Source of the DNA: Oligoflexia bacterium
GTDB taxonomy: Bacteria > Bdellovibrionota_G > JALEGL01
Assembly: GCA_035326705.1 (NCBI GenBank)
Contig: DAOLES010000004.1
Coordinates: forward strand, 59,208 to 123,207
Direction: 5' to 3'
DNA: 64,000 bases
The translations under genes and the position numbers were made by a program. Each line of letters opens with the position of its first letter. Position 1 is the first letter of the stretch. A model generated the notes under the pieces. The model had not been told where the DNA came from. It did no database searches and was given only the letters and a program-made list of their open reading frames with translations. Below, one piece after another: positions 42,440 to 52,042 of this stretch.

Positions 42440-44293
42440 ATGCAAAGAAAAAAACAAAAAAACAAAAAATCACCCAATCCAAAACGTTCACCCATGCAGT
42501 TTTTACTGATTGGCTTAGGCCTTTTGCTGGTGATTAATTTGTTCATGTCACCCAGTCGTCCAGATAAAATTCCTTACAGTGAGTTTAAAACTAAAATAAA
42601 GGAAGGCGCATTCAAACGCGTGTATTTTTCTGATCCTTATGTTGTGGGTGAGCTTAAAGAGGGTGTTGAACATGAAAGTAAATTTACCGCTCCATCATGG
42701 ATGAAAATTGAACCGTCATTGTCTGCTGTAAAAGTGGCAGAAGATAAAAGCTTAATTGAATTGCTGGATCAACAACAAATCCCTTATGAGCATAAAATTC
42801 AAAATCGGGCGTTTAGAGATTTTTTACTGACCTGGATTTTACCTTTGGGTTTGATGTTTTTCTTATGGACTCTGTTCATGAAGCGCATGGGCGGTGGACC
42901 GGGTTCAGAAATCATGCGTTTTGGTAAAAGTAAAAATAAGATGCAAGCGCAAGACAACATTAAAACCCGTTTTAAAGATGTTGCTGGCCAAGATGAAGCC
43001 AAAGATGAATTGGTTGAGATTGTAGATTTTCTTAAAAACCCTAAACAGTTTACACATTTGGGCGGTAAGTTGCCTAAAGGCGTTTTGTTGGTAGGTCCTC
43101 CCGGAACCGGTAAAACCTTATTGGCCAAAGCTGTGGCCGGTGAAGCCAAAGTTCCATTTTTCTATGCCTCAGGTTCAGATTTTGTTGAGATGTTTGTGGG
43201 GGTTGGAGCTTCACGCGTCCGGGATTTGTTTGAACAAGCCAAAAAACAAGCGCCCTGTATTATATTTATAGATGAGTTGGATGCAGTGGGTAAATCCAGA
43301 TCAGCCTCTAATTTAGGTGGTCATGACGAGCGTGAGCAAACCCTCAACCAACTTTTGGTGGAAATGGATGGTTTTGATTCCAAAGCCGGGGTTATTGTTT
43401 TGGCGGCCACCAACCGGGCAGAAATTTTAGACAAAGCCTTGTTGCGCGCCGGTCGTTTTGACCGTCAGATTGGTGTGGGTCAACCAGACGTTAAGGAAAG
43501 ACAAGCTATTTTAGAATTACACGCAAAAAACATTAAAATGGATGAAGCGGTTGATTTAGAGGTGGTGGCCAAAGGTACCACGGGCATGGTGGGTGCTGAC
43601 TTAGCCAATGTTATCAACCAAGCCGCTTTGCTGGCAGCCCGTTTTAAACGTAAAACGGTTATGCCAGAAGATTTTGAAGAAGCCATTGAACGGACCTATG
43701 TTGGTTTAGAGAAAAAGAAAATGGCCATCAGACCGCATGAAAAGAAAGTGATTGCCCATCATGAGGCGGGGCATGCGATTGTTGCAGCCTTTAATAAAAA
43801 CACAGATAAAGTGCATAAAATTTCTATTATTCCAAGAGGCTTAAGTGCCTTAGGCTATACCCGCTATCTTCCTATTGAAGATCAGTATTTATCCAGTAAA
43901 TCTGACTTGATTGGTAGGGTTGATTCTTTGTTAGGTGGGCAAGCCGCAGAAGATATTATTTTTGGTGAAATTTCTACTGGTGCATCGGATGATTTAAAAC
44001 GTGCCAGTGCCATTGTCCGTAATATGATTACCAAGTATGGCATGGGAGAGTCTTTGGGCTCAGCCACCCTGTATGAAGAAAACAATGAATACAGCGATGA
44101 TACTTTGAAAAATGTAGATCAAGAAGTCAAAGGCTTTTTAAAACAGAGAATGGACGCGGTTAAAGCCCTGTTGAAAAAGCAAATTAAATTGCTTGAAGAA
44201 GTGGCGCAAACCTTATTGGAAAAAGAAGTGATTGAAGCCAAAGAGTTTGAAGAACTGGTGAGTAAACACACCGGTGGTAAAATGGCATTTTAA
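42440..44293 (+). CDS. ftsH: ATP-dependent zinc metalloprotease FtsH
   Basis: 617 residues. A lysine-rich start and membrane helix (QFLLIGLGLLLVINLFM) are followed by a periplasmic domain, a second helix (LLTWILPLGLMFFLWTLF), then the AAA+ module with Walker A GPPGTGKT (~218), Walker B IIFIDELDAVG, and the SRH ATNRAEILDKALLRAGRFD (abridged). The M41 zinc site HHEAGH is at about 439-444. It extracts and degrades damaged membrane proteins and short-lived regulators. It lies head-to-head with the HtrA gene across about 95 bases. Confidence 0.97.
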   Translation: MQRKKQKNKKSPNPKRSPMQFLLIGLGLLLVINLFMSPSRPDKIPYSEFKTKIKEGAFKRVYFSDPYVVGELKEGVEHESKFTAPSWMKIEPSLSAVKVAEDKSLIELLDQQQIPYEHKIQNRAFRDFLLTWILPLGLMFFLWTLFMKRMGGGPGSEIMRFGKSKNKMQAQDNIKTRFKDVAGQDEAKDELVEIVDFLKNPKQFTHLGGKLPKGVLLVGPPGTGKTLLAKAVAGEAKVPFFYASGSDFVEMFVGVGASRVRDLFEQAKKQAPCIIFIDELDAVGKSRSASNLGGHDEREQTLNQLLVEMDGFDSKAGVIVLAATNRAEILDKALLRAGRFDRQIGVGQPDVKERQAILELHAKNIKMDEAVDLEVVAKGTTGMVGADLANVINQAALLAARFKRKTVMPEDFEEAIERTYVGLEKKKMAIRPHEKKVIAHHEAGHAIVAAFNKNTDKVHKISIIPRGLSALGYTRYLPIEDQYLSSKSDLIGRVDSLLGGQAAEDIIFGEISTGASDDLKRASAIVRNMITKYGMGESLGSATLYEENNEYSDDTLKNVDQEVKGFLKQRMDAVKALLKKQIKLLEEVAQTLLEKEVIEAKEFEELVSKHTGGKMAF

Positions 44294-44422
44294 TTTCAAT
44301 CAACGGTTTAAACAATCTAGAGTCAAAGCTTCTCCAAACATAATAAACATTAAATGTTTTGAAGAACTTACGCAGGCTATTTTTTCCTTGCTGCTTACGT
44401 GTGCTTGCGTTAGTTAACATAA

Positions 44423-45844
44423 ATGGACTTAGATGTAAGCAGTGTTTATTTTTATGGAGTTTTAACTTATTTACTCATGCTGGTGGGGGTAGCGTTTTAC
44501 TTAAGTAAGCGAGTGCATTCGCAAGCAGACTTTGCCGTAGCTGGTCGAAACTTACCTAGCTTTGTGGTGTTTGGGACCTTGGTGGCCACTTGGATGGGCA
44601 GTGGTTCTTTATTTGGCCATTCAGAAAAAGCTTACAATAGCGGTTTGGTGATTACCTTGATGCTCTTGGCAGATGTTTTGGGTTTTGGTCTATTGTACCT
44701 GCTTGCGGGAAAAGTGAGACGCATGCAAGAGTTGACCTTGCAAGATTTATTGGAAAAACGTTACAACCGTTGGGTACGCTTGTTTGGTTCTATTGCTTTG
44801 ATCATTGCTTACACCACCATTGTATCCTATCAATTTAGAGCAGCAGGTTCCGTACTTAATTTAATTAAACCATCTATTTCTGTGGGTAATGCAACGCTTA
44901 TGGCCGCAGTATTTATCATGCTGTTCACGGTAACTGCAGGCCTACTCTCAGTGGCTTATACGGATGTGATTCAAGGCGTGACCATGATTGTGGGTGTATT
45001 CATTGCTGTGCCCATTCTTGTTTCTAAAGCGGGTGGCATGGGTGAAATTATGGCTCAACTACCACAGAGTTATTTTAATCCTTTTCATGATTTTAGTTTT
45101 ACAGCATTTTTAGGTTTGTTTTTACCAGCCTTTTTATTGTTATTGGGGGATGCCAATATGTACCAACGTTTTTTTGCTGCGCGCAGTGAAGGCTCAGCCA
45201 AAAAAGCTGTATCGTTTGTGATTGTTGGAATTTTGGCCGTTGAGCTGGCCATTATTTTTATGGCCATGATTGGACAAGTTTTAGAGCCAGGTTTGGCCAA
45301 TCCAGGAAAAGTGATTGCCGTATTGGCCATTAAACATGTGCCCATGATTCTGGGTGTTATTATGATTACAGTCATAGCGGCAGTTGTGGTTTCTACTGGC
45401 GACTCTTATTTGTTGTCACCGGCTACATCGTTTGCCCGTGATATTTATCAAAGTTTTTTACGGCCACAAGCTTCAGAGAAAGAGATGTTGTTGGTTTCAA
45501 GAGCCAGTGTCATTGTTTTAGGTTTGATTGCACTTGGTCTAACCCAGCTTTCAGACCAGTTTTTAGCTGTAGCGTTGTATGCATACACCATATATGGTGC
45601 GTCCATTACCCCAGCGTTGATGGCAGCCTTATTCTGGAAAAGGGCAACAACGGCTGGCGCACTGGGCAGTATCATTGGTGGAACGGTAACCACCTTGTTG
45701 TGGGAAATGGTTGATCATTCGTTTCAAATTGATGCGGTTATTCCAGCGATTACAGTATCATTAACCTTGCTCATTGGTTTAAGTTTGGCCACACCCAAAC
45801 AAGGCATAGATAAGTTAAAGCCTTTTGGTTTAGACCAAGCTTAA
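44423..45844 (+). CDS. Sodium:solute symporter family transporter
   Basis: 473 residues, about 13 membrane helices. SSS-family features include the start YLSKRVHSQADFAVAGRNLP, the GTLVATWMGSGSLFGHSEKAY region in helix 2 (abridged), and STGDSYLLSPATSFARDIY with the Na+-site Ser/Thr. Substrates of the family range from proline to pantothenate and sugars and cannot be told here. It starts about 130 bases after ftsH and is probably transcribed separately. Confidence 0.93.
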   Translation: MDLDVSSVYFYGVLTYLLMLVGVAFYLSKRVHSQADFAVAGRNLPSFVVFGTLVATWMGSGSLFGHSEKAYNSGLVITLMLLADVLGFGLLYLLAGKVRRMQELTLQDLLEKRYNRWVRLFGSIALIIAYTTIVSYQFRAAGSVLNLIKPSISVGNATLMAAVFIMLFTVTAGLLSVAYTDVIQGVTMIVGVFIAVPILVSKAGGMGEIMAQLPQSYFNPFHDFSFTAFLGLFLPAFLLLLGDANMYQRFFAARSEGSAKKAVSFVIVGILAVELAIIFMAMIGQVLEPGLANPGKVIAVLAIKHVPMILGVIMITVIAAVVVSTGDSYLLSPATSFARDIYQSFLRPQASEKEMLLVSRASVIVLGLIALGLTQLSDQFLAVALYAYTIYGASITPALMAALFWKRATTAGALGSIIGGTVTTLLWEMVDHSFQIDAVIPAITVSLTLLIGLSLATPKQGIDKLKPFGLDQA

Positions 45845-45918
45845 CCTAAGATATTTAGCAAAAGCGCAGGCTGTCTTTTGCTATTCACTAATGTTTAATA
45901 ATTTGGTATAAGGCTTTG

Positions 45919-46242
45919 GTGAAAACAGTTCAACTCAAAGACGTGATTCAATTTTCGCCAGAAAAAATGCAAACCCTGACCATGTTTAAGTCCAAACGTT
46001 TGCATACCGAGTTGGCTTGTTTTGAGCCAGGTCAGGCGCAAAAATCTTCCATTTTACCGGATCAAGATAGAACCTATGTTATTTTAGAAGGCCGGTCACG
46101 TTTTACTGTGGGTAGAACCACACGTGAATATGAAGCCGGAACGGCCATCCATGTTAATGCAGGTCAAGAACACGGCGTGATTAATATTGGTGAGCAAAAA
46201 ATGGTAATTTTGATTGCTACGTCTATTCCACAAAAAAAATAA
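45919..46242 (+). CDS. Small cupin-domain protein
   Basis: 107 residues from GTG 45919 (AAGG just upstream; TTG 45916 is also possible). A single cupin fold with motif 1-like SSILPDQDRTYVILEGRSRF and motif 2-like AGTAIHVNAGQEHGVINIG. The usual first-motif histidines are replaced, and one His remains (EHGV), so metal binding may be altered. The function is unknown. It is followed by queG after about 40 bases. Confidence 0.85.
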   Translation: MKTVQLKDVIQFSPEKMQTLTMFKSKRLHTELACFEPGQAQKSSILPDQDRTYVILEGRSRFTVGRTTREYEAGTAIHVNAGQEHGVINIGEQKMVILIATSIPQKK

Positions 46243-46280
46243 TTATTAAATTAATAGGCTTAGGGCGGTGAACCCGCATT

Positions 46281-47219
46281 ATGAAAAGTACAACACAGCA
46301 CAGCCAAAAAATTAAAGACCATGTTTTAAAACAAGGCTTTGATAAAGTGGGTTTGTGTGCACCGCAGGATGTGCAAAGCTATGCTGCTTACCTTAATTGG
46401 GTCGACAAAGGTTTTGCTGGCAACATGCATTACATGGCTGAACAAGAGCGTAAACAGAAACGACAAAATGTTCAAAAACTCATGCCCAAGTGCCAAACTG
46501 TTTTAATGGCCAGTATATCTTACAAACCCAAAGAGGAAAATGTACAAAATTATGAGGCAAAAATAGCACGTTATGCTTGGGGTAAAGATTATCACAAACT
46601 GTTGAAAAAAAAATTAAAGCAAGCCATGCAAACCTTTATGGAAGAACAAGAACTTGAGTTTGACTACAAAATCTATGTCGATACCGGGCCAATTTTAGAA
46701 CGCGATTACGCTGTACAAGCGGGCTTAGGGTGGATTGGCAAAAACACCTGTTTGATTGATACGCACTTGGGATCTTATACTTTATTAGCTTGTGTACTGT
46801 TGAATCTGGAATTGATGCCAGACCCACCCATGCTCAGACAACATTGTGGAACCTGCACCCGTTGTTTGGATGCTTGCCCAACAGACGCTTTTGAAGCTCC
46901 TTATGTGCTCAATGCCAATAAGTGTATTTCTTATCACACAATAGAAAATAGAGATGAAGACTTACCCAACAATATTGCTGAAAACTTAGAGGGGTGGATG
47001 ATAGGCTGTGACATTTGCCAAGAAGTCTGCCCGTGGAACAGAAAGGCCCCGGCACATAATAAAGAGGCGTTTATACCTAAAACCCATGTGGGTCTAAGTA
47101 TACAAGATATTCAAAATATGGATGAAGCCAGTTTCAAGCAACATTTTGCCGGGACCAGTCTATACAGAACAGGTTTAAAGAAAATAAAAATGACCGCTAA
47201 AAGTAGCAAGAAATTTTAG
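46281..47219 (+). CDS. queG: Epoxyqueuosine reductase
   Basis: 312 residues. The N-terminal cobalamin-binding part includes YVDTGPILERDYAVQAGLGWIGKN (abridged), the QueG signature. Two 4Fe-4S clusters are bound by CGTCTRCLDACP (~188) and CDICQEVCPWN (~242). The enzyme reduces epoxyqueuosine to queuosine in tRNA wobble modification. It lacks the C-terminal HEAT-repeat extension of the longer E. coli protein, as in many bacteria. No other queuosine gene is in the window. Confidence 0.95.
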   Translation: MKSTTQHSQKIKDHVLKQGFDKVGLCAPQDVQSYAAYLNWVDKGFAGNMHYMAEQERKQKRQNVQKLMPKCQTVLMASISYKPKEENVQNYEAKIARYAWGKDYHKLLKKKLKQAMQTFMEEQELEFDYKIYVDTGPILERDYAVQAGLGWIGKNTCLIDTHLGSYTLLACVLLNLELMPDPPMLRQHCGTCTRCLDACPTDAFEAPYVLNANKCISYHTIENRDEDLPNNIAENLEGWMIGCDICQEVCPWNRKAPAHNKEAFIPKTHVGLSIQDIQNMDEASFKQHFAGTSLYRTGLKKIKMTAKSSKKF

Positions 47220-47255
47220 ATTGACACATTGCATTTTATTAATTACTTAATCCTT

Positions 47256-47819
47256 ATGAAAATTAAAAACATTATTTTTACACTTATCGTATTTGTTTCA
47301 TCCATAACTGTTTATGCACAAAGCAATGATTCTATTCCAAGCAGCGAACTGTTTCGAAGGGTTCTTGAAGTTGAGTCTCTAGAAGAGTTGAATAGAGTGA
47401 TTGATTTACAGCAGTTTTACGGGCCATATATAGAGGCTTTTAACAATGCAGATCAATCTCTGTTTAAAGTTATTGAGCAAGCAGATATATCAGGAAATTG
47501 GAATGCTCACGCTTTGTATATGGGTGGAGCCATGGGCTATATTACCTTAGGGGATACGTTTAATGTCTGCATGCGTTTAAATTTTTTAGAAGATCAGAAT
47601 GCCACGTATGAAAGTGGTTGTGATGATGCTTCCTATGCACAATGGGATTTAAGTTATGAAATTTCAGAAACCCATCTTAATCTCTATGATGATGGAAGTA
47701 AGCTATTAAATTGCCGTATTCTTAATCTTAATAGTGCGCTCGAATACATGTTATGTAATCAGCATGCTTTGGACGGGCCGACCAAAAATTTTTCTATGTA
47801 TATTAAAATACTGCAATAA
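47256..47819 (+). CDS. Hypothetical secreted protein
   Basis: 187 residues from ATG 47256, giving a signal peptide (IKNIIFTLIVFVSSITVYAQ); the frame is open from 47229. The mature part is acidic with four cysteines (NVCMRLN, GCDDASYAQ, LNCRIL, LCNQHA) and probable beta-strands. I do not recognise it. It follows queG by 36 bases on the same strand and converges with the SrkA-like gene. Confidence 0.75.
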   Translation: MKIKNIIFTLIVFVSSITVYAQSNDSIPSSELFRRVLEVESLEELNRVIDLQQFYGPYIEAFNNADQSLFKVIEQADISGNWNAHALYMGGAMGYITLGDTFNVCMRLNFLEDQNATYESGCDDASYAQWDLSYEISETHLNLYDDGSKLLNCRILNLNSALEYMLCNQHALDGPTKNFSMYIKILQ

Positions 47820-47849
47820 ACGATGTGCAGCAATTGATGCCATTGAGTT

Positions 47850-48881
47850 TTAATGAAAGTTCTGAACAATATTCTCTAGTTCGTTAATTTGCTCTTGCCA
47901 ATATTTTTCACTGTTGAATTCTGGGAAGGCTTGTGGGAAAGACGGATCTTGCCAACGTCTGGCAATCCAGGCAGAAAAATGAATCATGCGCATGGCTCTT
48001 AAGGGAGCTGCCAGTTGTGCTTGCGCTGGATTAAAGGGTCTGATCTGTTCATAACCTTCTATCAGTATGTTAAAGTCTGGATTGGTAAAAGGTTTAGCTT
48101 CTGTAACTTTGGCTAAAAGCCACAGATCTTGAATTTCAGGGGCAGCAATACAGTCATCAAAATCAACAAAAAACACTTGTTCCTGATTTTTTAAAATATT
48201 ACCAAAATGACAATCTCCATGCAGACGGATAGACGTAAATTGTGCAAATAAGGGTTGGGCATAATGAGCAATATCTGTGACCAAGCTAGAAAACTTTTGT
48301 GCATGATGCATGGGGAACTCTTGCCATTCTTGAGTCAAGAACTGCAAGTGATCCAAGGCAAAGCTTTTTTCATTGAGCTGATAACGATGAGCAAAAGATT
48401 GGCTTTGACCCACTTGATGTATTCTTGCCACCAGACGTCCCAACTGTAAATAATCATCGGTATTGGGTTCTTCCAGTAAACGGCCACCCACTTTTGGAAA
48501 AACACAAAAGTGAATGCCAGTGTCGGTTGTTTTTAGAGTGGTAGCATCTGGAAAAATTTCAGGCGCAACCACGGGGATTTCATTTTTTTGTAAGTCTAAT
48601 AAGAAGGCATGTTCTTCTAAGATTTGTGCTTTACTCCAGCGACCGGGGCGGTAAAATTTGGCTACTTTTTTATGGGCCAAAGGCGTTTTGTCATCGCTTT
48701 CAATTTCTATTTCATACACTCGGTTTTCAAAACTGTTTAAGGCAAAACATCTGCCAGTACAGATATAACCTTGTTGTTCTATAGCATTTAAAATTTGATC
48801 GGGGCCAAGTTCAAAAAAATACTGAGTTTCTTTGCCCCAAACCAAGGATGAATGGGTGGTTGATTTTTCTTGGTGAGACAC
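47850..48881 (-). CDS. srkA: Stress response kinase A (SrkA/YihE-like)
   Basis: 343 residues, matching the RdoA/YihE group of aminoglycoside-phosphotransferase-fold kinases: LNSFENRVYEIEIES at the N-lobe, AKFYRPGRWS (ATP Lys region), RLHGDCHFGNIL as catalytic loop (HGD-N) and VDFDDCIAAPEIQDLW holding the metal Asp. In E. coli this kinase protects against stress-induced death programmes linked to MazEF and Cpx. It is transcribed alone, divergent from korA. Confidence 0.92.
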   Translation of the reverse strand: MSHQEKSTTHSSLVWGKETQYFFELGPDQILNAIEQQGYICTGRCFALNSFENRVYEIEIESDDKTPLAHKKVAKFYRPGRWSKAQILEEHAFLLDLQKNEIPVVAPEIFPDATTLKTTDTGIHFCVFPKVGGRLLEEPNTDDYLQLGRLVARIHQVGQSQSFAHRYQLNEKSFALDHLQFLTQEWQEFPMHHAQKFSSLVTDIAHYAQPLFAQFTSIRLHGDCHFGNILKNQEQVFFVDFDDCIAAPEIQDLWLLAKVTEAKPFTNPDFNILIEGYEQIRPFNPAQAQLAAPLRAMRMIHFSAWIARRWQDPSFPQAFPEFNSEKYWQEQINELENIVQNFH

Positions 48882-49023
48882 AATTTTATACTCTTATCAT
48901 TGGATAAAGGTTTATGCAGCTGAAAATAGCAAAAAAGAGCTTTAAAAACAAAATCAATCAGGCAAGATTAAAAGAAAAACAAGACCTGTAGATAAAATAA
49001 TGTTACATGTTGGCTGCAAGATC

Positions 49024-50886
49024 ATGAGTCAATTACCAACGCTAAAAAAACAGATGCTTGAACAGGTCACCATTCGTTTTGCAGGTGATTCAGGCGATGG
49101 AATGCAGTTAACGGGATCACAGTTTACCAACACCTCAGCCGTCATTGGCAACGATGTTGCTACCTTTCCTGATTTCCCAGCAGAAATTAGGGCACCAGCC
49201 GGTTCATTGCCCGGCGTCAGTGGCTTTCAAATAAACTTTTCTAGCCATGATATCAGAACGCCCGGAGATACACCGGATGTTTTGGTGGCCATGAATCCTG
49301 CCGCTTTAAAAGTACATCTTAAAGATTTAGCCAAAGGTGGCTTGATTGTTGTTAATGAAGATGCTTTTACCGAACAAAATTTAAAAAAAGCGGGTTATAG
49401 CAGCAACCCCTTAGAAGATGATAGCTTAAGTTATTATCGTTTGATTAAAATTCCCATCAGTGACTTGAATGCCAAAGCTTTGGTTGATGTTGGTTTAAGT
49501 AACAAGGAAGTCAATCGCAGTAAAAACTTTTTTGCTTTGGGCTTGATGTATTGGTTGTACAACAGACCGCTTGAAACCACATTAAAATGGATAGGCGATA
49601 AATTTGGCAAAGCCCCACAAATTGTTGAAGCCAACACCAAGGCCCTTAAAGCCGGTTATTTTTTTGGTGAAACGACAGAACTGTTAACGACCAGCTATGA
49701 AGTGCCCAAAGCACAATTACCAGTTGGAACCTACAGGCAATTGACAGGTAATCAGGCTTTGGCCCAAGGTTTGGTTGCGGCTATTGCTTTGGTGAATAAA
49801 AATCGTAAAGATAAGAAAAAAGCATTTTATGCCAGCTATCCTATTACGCCAGCTTCAGATATTTTACATGAATTGTCTAAACATAAAAACTTTAATGTGA
49901 TGACCTTTCAAGCGGAAGATGAAATTGCTGCTGTGGGAGCAGCCATTGGCGCTTCTTTTGGTGGGCATATTGCCATCACTGGCACCAGCGGTCCCGGTTT
50001 AGCCTTAAAAAGTGAAGCCATAGGTTTAGCAGTGATGACGGAGTTGCCTTTGGTGGTGGTAAATGTTCAACGTGCTGGCCCCAGCACGGGAATGCCTACC
50101 AAGACCGAACAAGCAGACTTACTGCAAGCCATGTATGGTCGTAATGGAGAAAGCCCTTGTATAATATTGGCGCCAGGAAGCCCAGGCGAATGTTTTGATT
50201 TTGCCATTGAAGCGGTGCGCTTGGCTATTGAATATATGGGTCCAGTGATTTTGTTGAGTGATGGCTATCTGGCCAATGGTGCTGAACCTTGGATGATTCC
50301 CAATATAGACAATTTAAAGTCTATTGCCATTGAAGACATGAATGCAAATAATGTGAAAGGCTACCAACCTTACATGCGTAATCAAAAAACTTTGGCCAGA
50401 CCATGGGTAAGTCCTGGAATTAAAGGTTTAGAACATCGTATTGGCGGCCTAGAAAAACAGGATATTACCGGCAATGTGAGCTATGATCCGCAAAACCACG
50501 AGCATATGGTGCATTTGCGCCAGGCCAAAGTCAATAAAGTGGCAGAAACTTTTCCAGCAACACAAATCTTGGGTGAAAAACAAGGCGATGTTTTGGTTAT
50601 TGGTTGGGGATGTACGCAAGGTGCAATCACCAGTGCAGTAGAACAGCTACAAAAATTGGGTAAAAAAGTCAGTAGCCTGCATGTGCGTTACATAAACCCT
50701 TTGCCCAAAGACTTGGGTCCAATCATGCAGCGGTTTAAAACAGTTTTGGTGGTGGAGTTGAATATGGGACAACTTAAAAATATCTTACGCAATGAATTTG
50801 CCTTGGATATCAAAGGCTATCATAAAGTACAGGGACAGCCTTTAAAAATTAGTGAAGTTAAACAAGCGATTTTGGAGTGTATATAA
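49024..50886 (+). CDS. korA: 2-oxoglutarate:ferredoxin oxidoreductase, alpha (gamma-alpha fused) subunit
   Basis: 620 residues from ATG 49024. The N-terminal ~190 residues are the gamma domain (VTIRFAGDSGDGMQLTG, PAEIRAPAGSLPGVSGFQI). The alpha pyrimidine-binding domain follows (FYASYPITPASDILHEL, FQAEDEIAAVGAAIGAS, TGTSGPGLALKSEAIG, QRAGPSTGMPTKTEQADL) and then the transketolase C-terminal-like domain. With KorB it oxidatively decarboxylates 2-oxoglutarate to succinyl-CoA and reduces ferredoxin, as an alternative to the lipoate-dependent dehydrogenase. korB follows 52 bases later. Confidence 0.94.
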   Translation: MSQLPTLKKQMLEQVTIRFAGDSGDGMQLTGSQFTNTSAVIGNDVATFPDFPAEIRAPAGSLPGVSGFQINFSSHDIRTPGDTPDVLVAMNPAALKVHLKDLAKGGLIVVNEDAFTEQNLKKAGYSSNPLEDDSLSYYRLIKIPISDLNAKALVDVGLSNKEVNRSKNFFALGLMYWLYNRPLETTLKWIGDKFGKAPQIVEANTKALKAGYFFGETTELLTTSYEVPKAQLPVGTYRQLTGNQALAQGLVAAIALVNKNRKDKKKAFYASYPITPASDILHELSKHKNFNVMTFQAEDEIAAVGAAIGASFGGHIAITGTSGPGLALKSEAIGLAVMTELPLVVVNVQRAGPSTGMPTKTEQADLLQAMYGRNGESPCIILAPGSPGECFDFAIEAVRLAIEYMGPVILLSDGYLANGAEPWMIPNIDNLKSIAIEDMNANNVKGYQPYMRNQKTLARPWVSPGIKGLEHRIGGLEKQDITGNVSYDPQNHEHMVHLRQAKVNKVAETFPATQILGEKQGDVLVIGWGCTQGAITSAVEQLQKLGKKVSSLHVRYINPLPKDLGPIMQRFKTVLVVELNMGQLKNILRNEFALDIKGYHKVQGQPLKISEVKQAILECI

Positions 50887-50938
50887 TTTCTTAATGCCAA
50901 AGCATGGCATTGAGAAGAAATGTGGATAAGTTAAGACA

Positions 50939-51952
50939 ATGCAAAGCAAACCATTAACAAAAGCAGATTTTAGTTCAGATCAAGAAGTACGTTGGTGTCC
51001 AGGCTGCGGTGATTATGCTATTTTGGCTGCAGTTCAACGCATGTTGCCCAACTTAGGGATAGACAAGGAAAAAATAGTTTTTATTTCTGGTATTGGCTGC
51101 TCCAGCCGATTCCCTTATTACATGAACACCTATGGGTTTCATACCATTCACGGTCGAGCTTTAACCATTGCAACGGGCTTGGCCTGTACACGTCCTGATT
51201 TAACCGTTTTTGTTATTACCGGTGATGGTGATGCTTTGTCTATAGGCGGCAATCATTTTTTGCATGCACTAAGACGCAACGTTAATCTCAACGTTTTATG
51301 TTTTAACAACAAAATTTATGGTTTGACCAAGGGGCAGTATTCACCTACATCAGAAGTGGGCAAGAAAACCAAATCCACACCCTATGGATCTATTGATACA
51401 CCCTTATCTGCTATGTCTTTGGCTCTGGCAGCGGAAGGAAGTTTTGTGGCAAGATCAGTGGATATTTTTGCAGCGCACTTGACCGAAACGTTGGAAGCCG
51501 CTGTGGCCCATAAAGGCTTGTCCTTTGTAGAAATTTATCAAAACTGTAATATTTTTAATGATGGTGCCCATGCTGAGATCACGGATAAAGATAAACGAGA
51601 TGACAATATTCTTTATCTTGAAGCTGGCAAAGCCATGGTGTTTGGAAAAAATAATGACAAAGGCATTGTCATGAATGCGGCCAATGAATTGGCTGTGGTC
51701 CAGTTGGGTAAAGATAAAACAGAAAAAGATTGTTTGGTTCACAGTACAGATGTAAATAACTTGGGGGTACATCACCAATTGGCCAAAATGAATGTTCCAG
51801 ATTTTCCTGTGCCTATGGGAATTGTAAGACAGCATGCACGACCCACGTATGATCAGCTCATCAATGAACAGTTGGATGCAGTCATCCAACAAAAAGGTGA
51901 AGGTAATTTACAGGAGTTGATAAAAGGTCCACAGACCTGGACAGTGGGTTAA
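50939..51952 (+). CDS. korB: 2-oxoglutarate:ferredoxin oxidoreductase, beta subunit
   Basis: 337 residues. A cysteine-bearing VRWCPGCGDYAIL near the N-terminus and GIGCSSRFPYYM supply 4Fe-4S ligands. The thiamine diphosphate site is GDGDALSIGGNHFLHALRRN, with NNKIYGLTKGQYSPTS after it. It forms the catalytic partner of KorA. No ferredoxin-binding delta subunit gene is present, as usual for the two-subunit KorAB type. The stop codon is the first base pair of a large inverted repeat. Confidence 0.94.
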   Translation: MQSKPLTKADFSSDQEVRWCPGCGDYAILAAVQRMLPNLGIDKEKIVFISGIGCSSRFPYYMNTYGFHTIHGRALTIATGLACTRPDLTVFVITGDGDALSIGGNHFLHALRRNVNLNVLCFNNKIYGLTKGQYSPTSEVGKKTKSTPYGSIDTPLSAMSLALAAEGSFVARSVDIFAAHLTETLEAAVAHKGLSFVEIYQNCNIFNDGAHAEITDKDKRDDNILYLEAGKAMVFGKNNDKGIVMNAANELAVVQLGKDKTEKDCLVHSTDVNNLGVHHQLAKMNVPDFPVPMGIVRQHARPTYDQLINEQLDAVIQQKGEGNLQELIKGPQTWTVG

Positions 51953-52029
51953 TCTCAAAAGGTACGGCCTTACTTTTGAGATAAAGATAAAGAGAGTGTA
52001 TCAAAAGTAAGGCCGTACCTTTTGAGATT
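51951..52029. repeat. Perfect 29-bp inverted repeat between korB and the DUF2214 gene
   Basis: The left arm (51951-51979, starting AATCTCAAAAGGTACGGC) and right arm (52001-52029) are exact reverse complements over all 29 bases, with a 21-base spacer. The left arm begins within the korB stop codon. The right arm ends directly before the GGAGGAG ribosome-binding site of the next gene. No T-run follows, so it is not a standard intrinsic terminator on the plus strand. Confidence 0.95.
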
Positions 52030-52042
52030 AGGAGGAGAAATT

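Noticed and set aside
42799..43149. 116-codon frame opposite ftsH
   Set aside because: It is antisense to a highly conserved AAA+ region. Similar long shadow frames lie opposite rpoH, htrA and purB. Not coding.
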